Shown here: one piece after another, positions 42,226 through 42,437 of the stretch | Numbering within the stretch: position 1 is the stretch's first letter | How the letters are laid out: every line of letters begins with the position of its first letter | DNA from: an uncultured Lachnospiraceae bacterium | GTDB taxonomy: Bacteria; Bacillota; Clostridia; Lachnospirales; Lachnospiraceae | Direction: 5' to 3' | Length of the DNA stretch: 42,437 bases | Assembly: GCA_900316805.1 (NCBI GenBank) | Contig: ONEJ01000053.1 | Location: 1-42,437, forward strand | Program-made: the position numbers and the translations under genes | Notes under the pieces: generated by a model | Seen by the model: the letters and a program-made list of their open reading frames with translations, nothing else | What the model was told of the DNA's origin: nothing | Database searches by the model: none

Positions 42226-42340
42226 GTGCGAGTTAATGCCTCTATACACAAAAGCGGGCCCGGGAAATACACGTTCATGCGAAGCGCGTTTGTATTTCCC
42301 GGGCCCAATAGGCTCTGTGGATAGAGGCATTTACTCGCAC
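42226..42340. repeat. Long two-tier inverted repeat (115 bp)
   Basis: The outer arms are 24 bp each (42226-42249 and 42317-42340; left core GTGCGAGT, AATGCCTCTAT) and match at 22 of 24 positions. The inner arms are 16 bp each (42256-42271 and 42291-42306; GGGCCCGGGAAATACA) and match perfectly. The loop is 19 nt, with short unpaired linkers (6 and 10 nt) between tiers. The remaining bases to 42437 hold no clear gene. The form fits a MITE/REP-like element or a structured RNA. No adjacent U-run makes it a plain terminator. Confidence 0.75.
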
Positions 42341-42437
42341 TAGTACACCGAATAATAAGTATCTGGCTATATGACGAAGTATGAATTTTCATATGCAAGG
42401 CGGATTTTCGACGGCGTAGCGGGGGCTACGGCTAGAA

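Noticed and set aside
41995..42324. Plus-strand frame of 109 codons at the right end
   Set aside because: It crosses the rml promoter and half of the long inverted repeat, and has no ribosome site or recognisable domain.

Overview
The window looks like the chromosome of an anaerobic Firmicute of the Lachnospiraceae type (Clostridium cluster XIVa). The clues are a butyryl-CoA:acetate CoA-transferase of the Roseburia/Eubacterium kind, AGGAGG-type ribosome binding sites, textbook sigma-A promoters, a class B sortase with an SPKTG substrate, a LytTR regulator and an anaerobic (ThiH-type) thiamine pathway. Almost every gene lies on the minus strand. Only 22.8-29.5 kb (cstA, but, an LTA-synthase-like gene and the LytTR pair) is on plus. 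I found no rRNA, tRNA, CRISPR array or complete insertion sequence.

Layout, left to right. 0-4.8 kb: the N-terminal end of an XRE regulator, a P1-family self-cleaving peptidase, and the thiazole operon thiS-thiG-thiH-thiE. The thi operon has a strong promoter followed within about 20 nt by an intrinsic terminator, with no recognisable TPP riboswitch. 4.8-8.3 kb: a phosphate island in which only polyphosphate kinase is intact; a pstS piece, a Na/Pi cotransporter and a binding-protein lipoprotein are truncated or internally deleted. 8.3-12.1 kb: a peptide operon (OPT transporter, PqqD-like protein, PepD dipeptidase) behind a consensus promoter. 12.1-19.0 kb: a signalling cluster with an intact hybrid kinase and a double-receiver protein downstream of a broken HD-GYP regulator and a broken second hybrid kinase. 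19.1-22.5 kb: two RNA methyltransferases (RlmD-like, RlmI-like) around a small secreted protein.

22.8-26.0 kb: cstA and but, with a structured leader before but. 26.1-29.5 kb: an LTA-synthase-like membrane enzyme, and a LytTR regulator coupled to a LiaF-like membrane protein. One 11-bp motif occurs in front of both transcription units and is doubled at 21-bp spacing before the regulator. 29.6-33.9 kb: class B sortase, an Hsp90-like GHKL protein without the usual catalytic glutamate, signal peptidase I and an Mrp ATPase. 34.0-38.5 kb: an SPKTG-anchored surface protein, an LCP ligase and the CpsD/CpsC/CpsB tyrosine-phosphorylation module. 38.5-41.9 kb: rmlC, rmlA, rmlD and rmlB for dTDP-rhamnose, transcribed from a promoter with MerR-type geometry. 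The last 490 bases hold that promoter, a possible gene remnant and a long two-tier inverted repeat.

The right half reads as a cell-envelope factory: dTDP-rhamnose supply, control of polymer length and attachment, protein secretion and sorting. Several genes in 4.8-21 kb carry internal deletions or frameshifts. This suggests ongoing decay, though assembly error must be excluded for the single-base cases.
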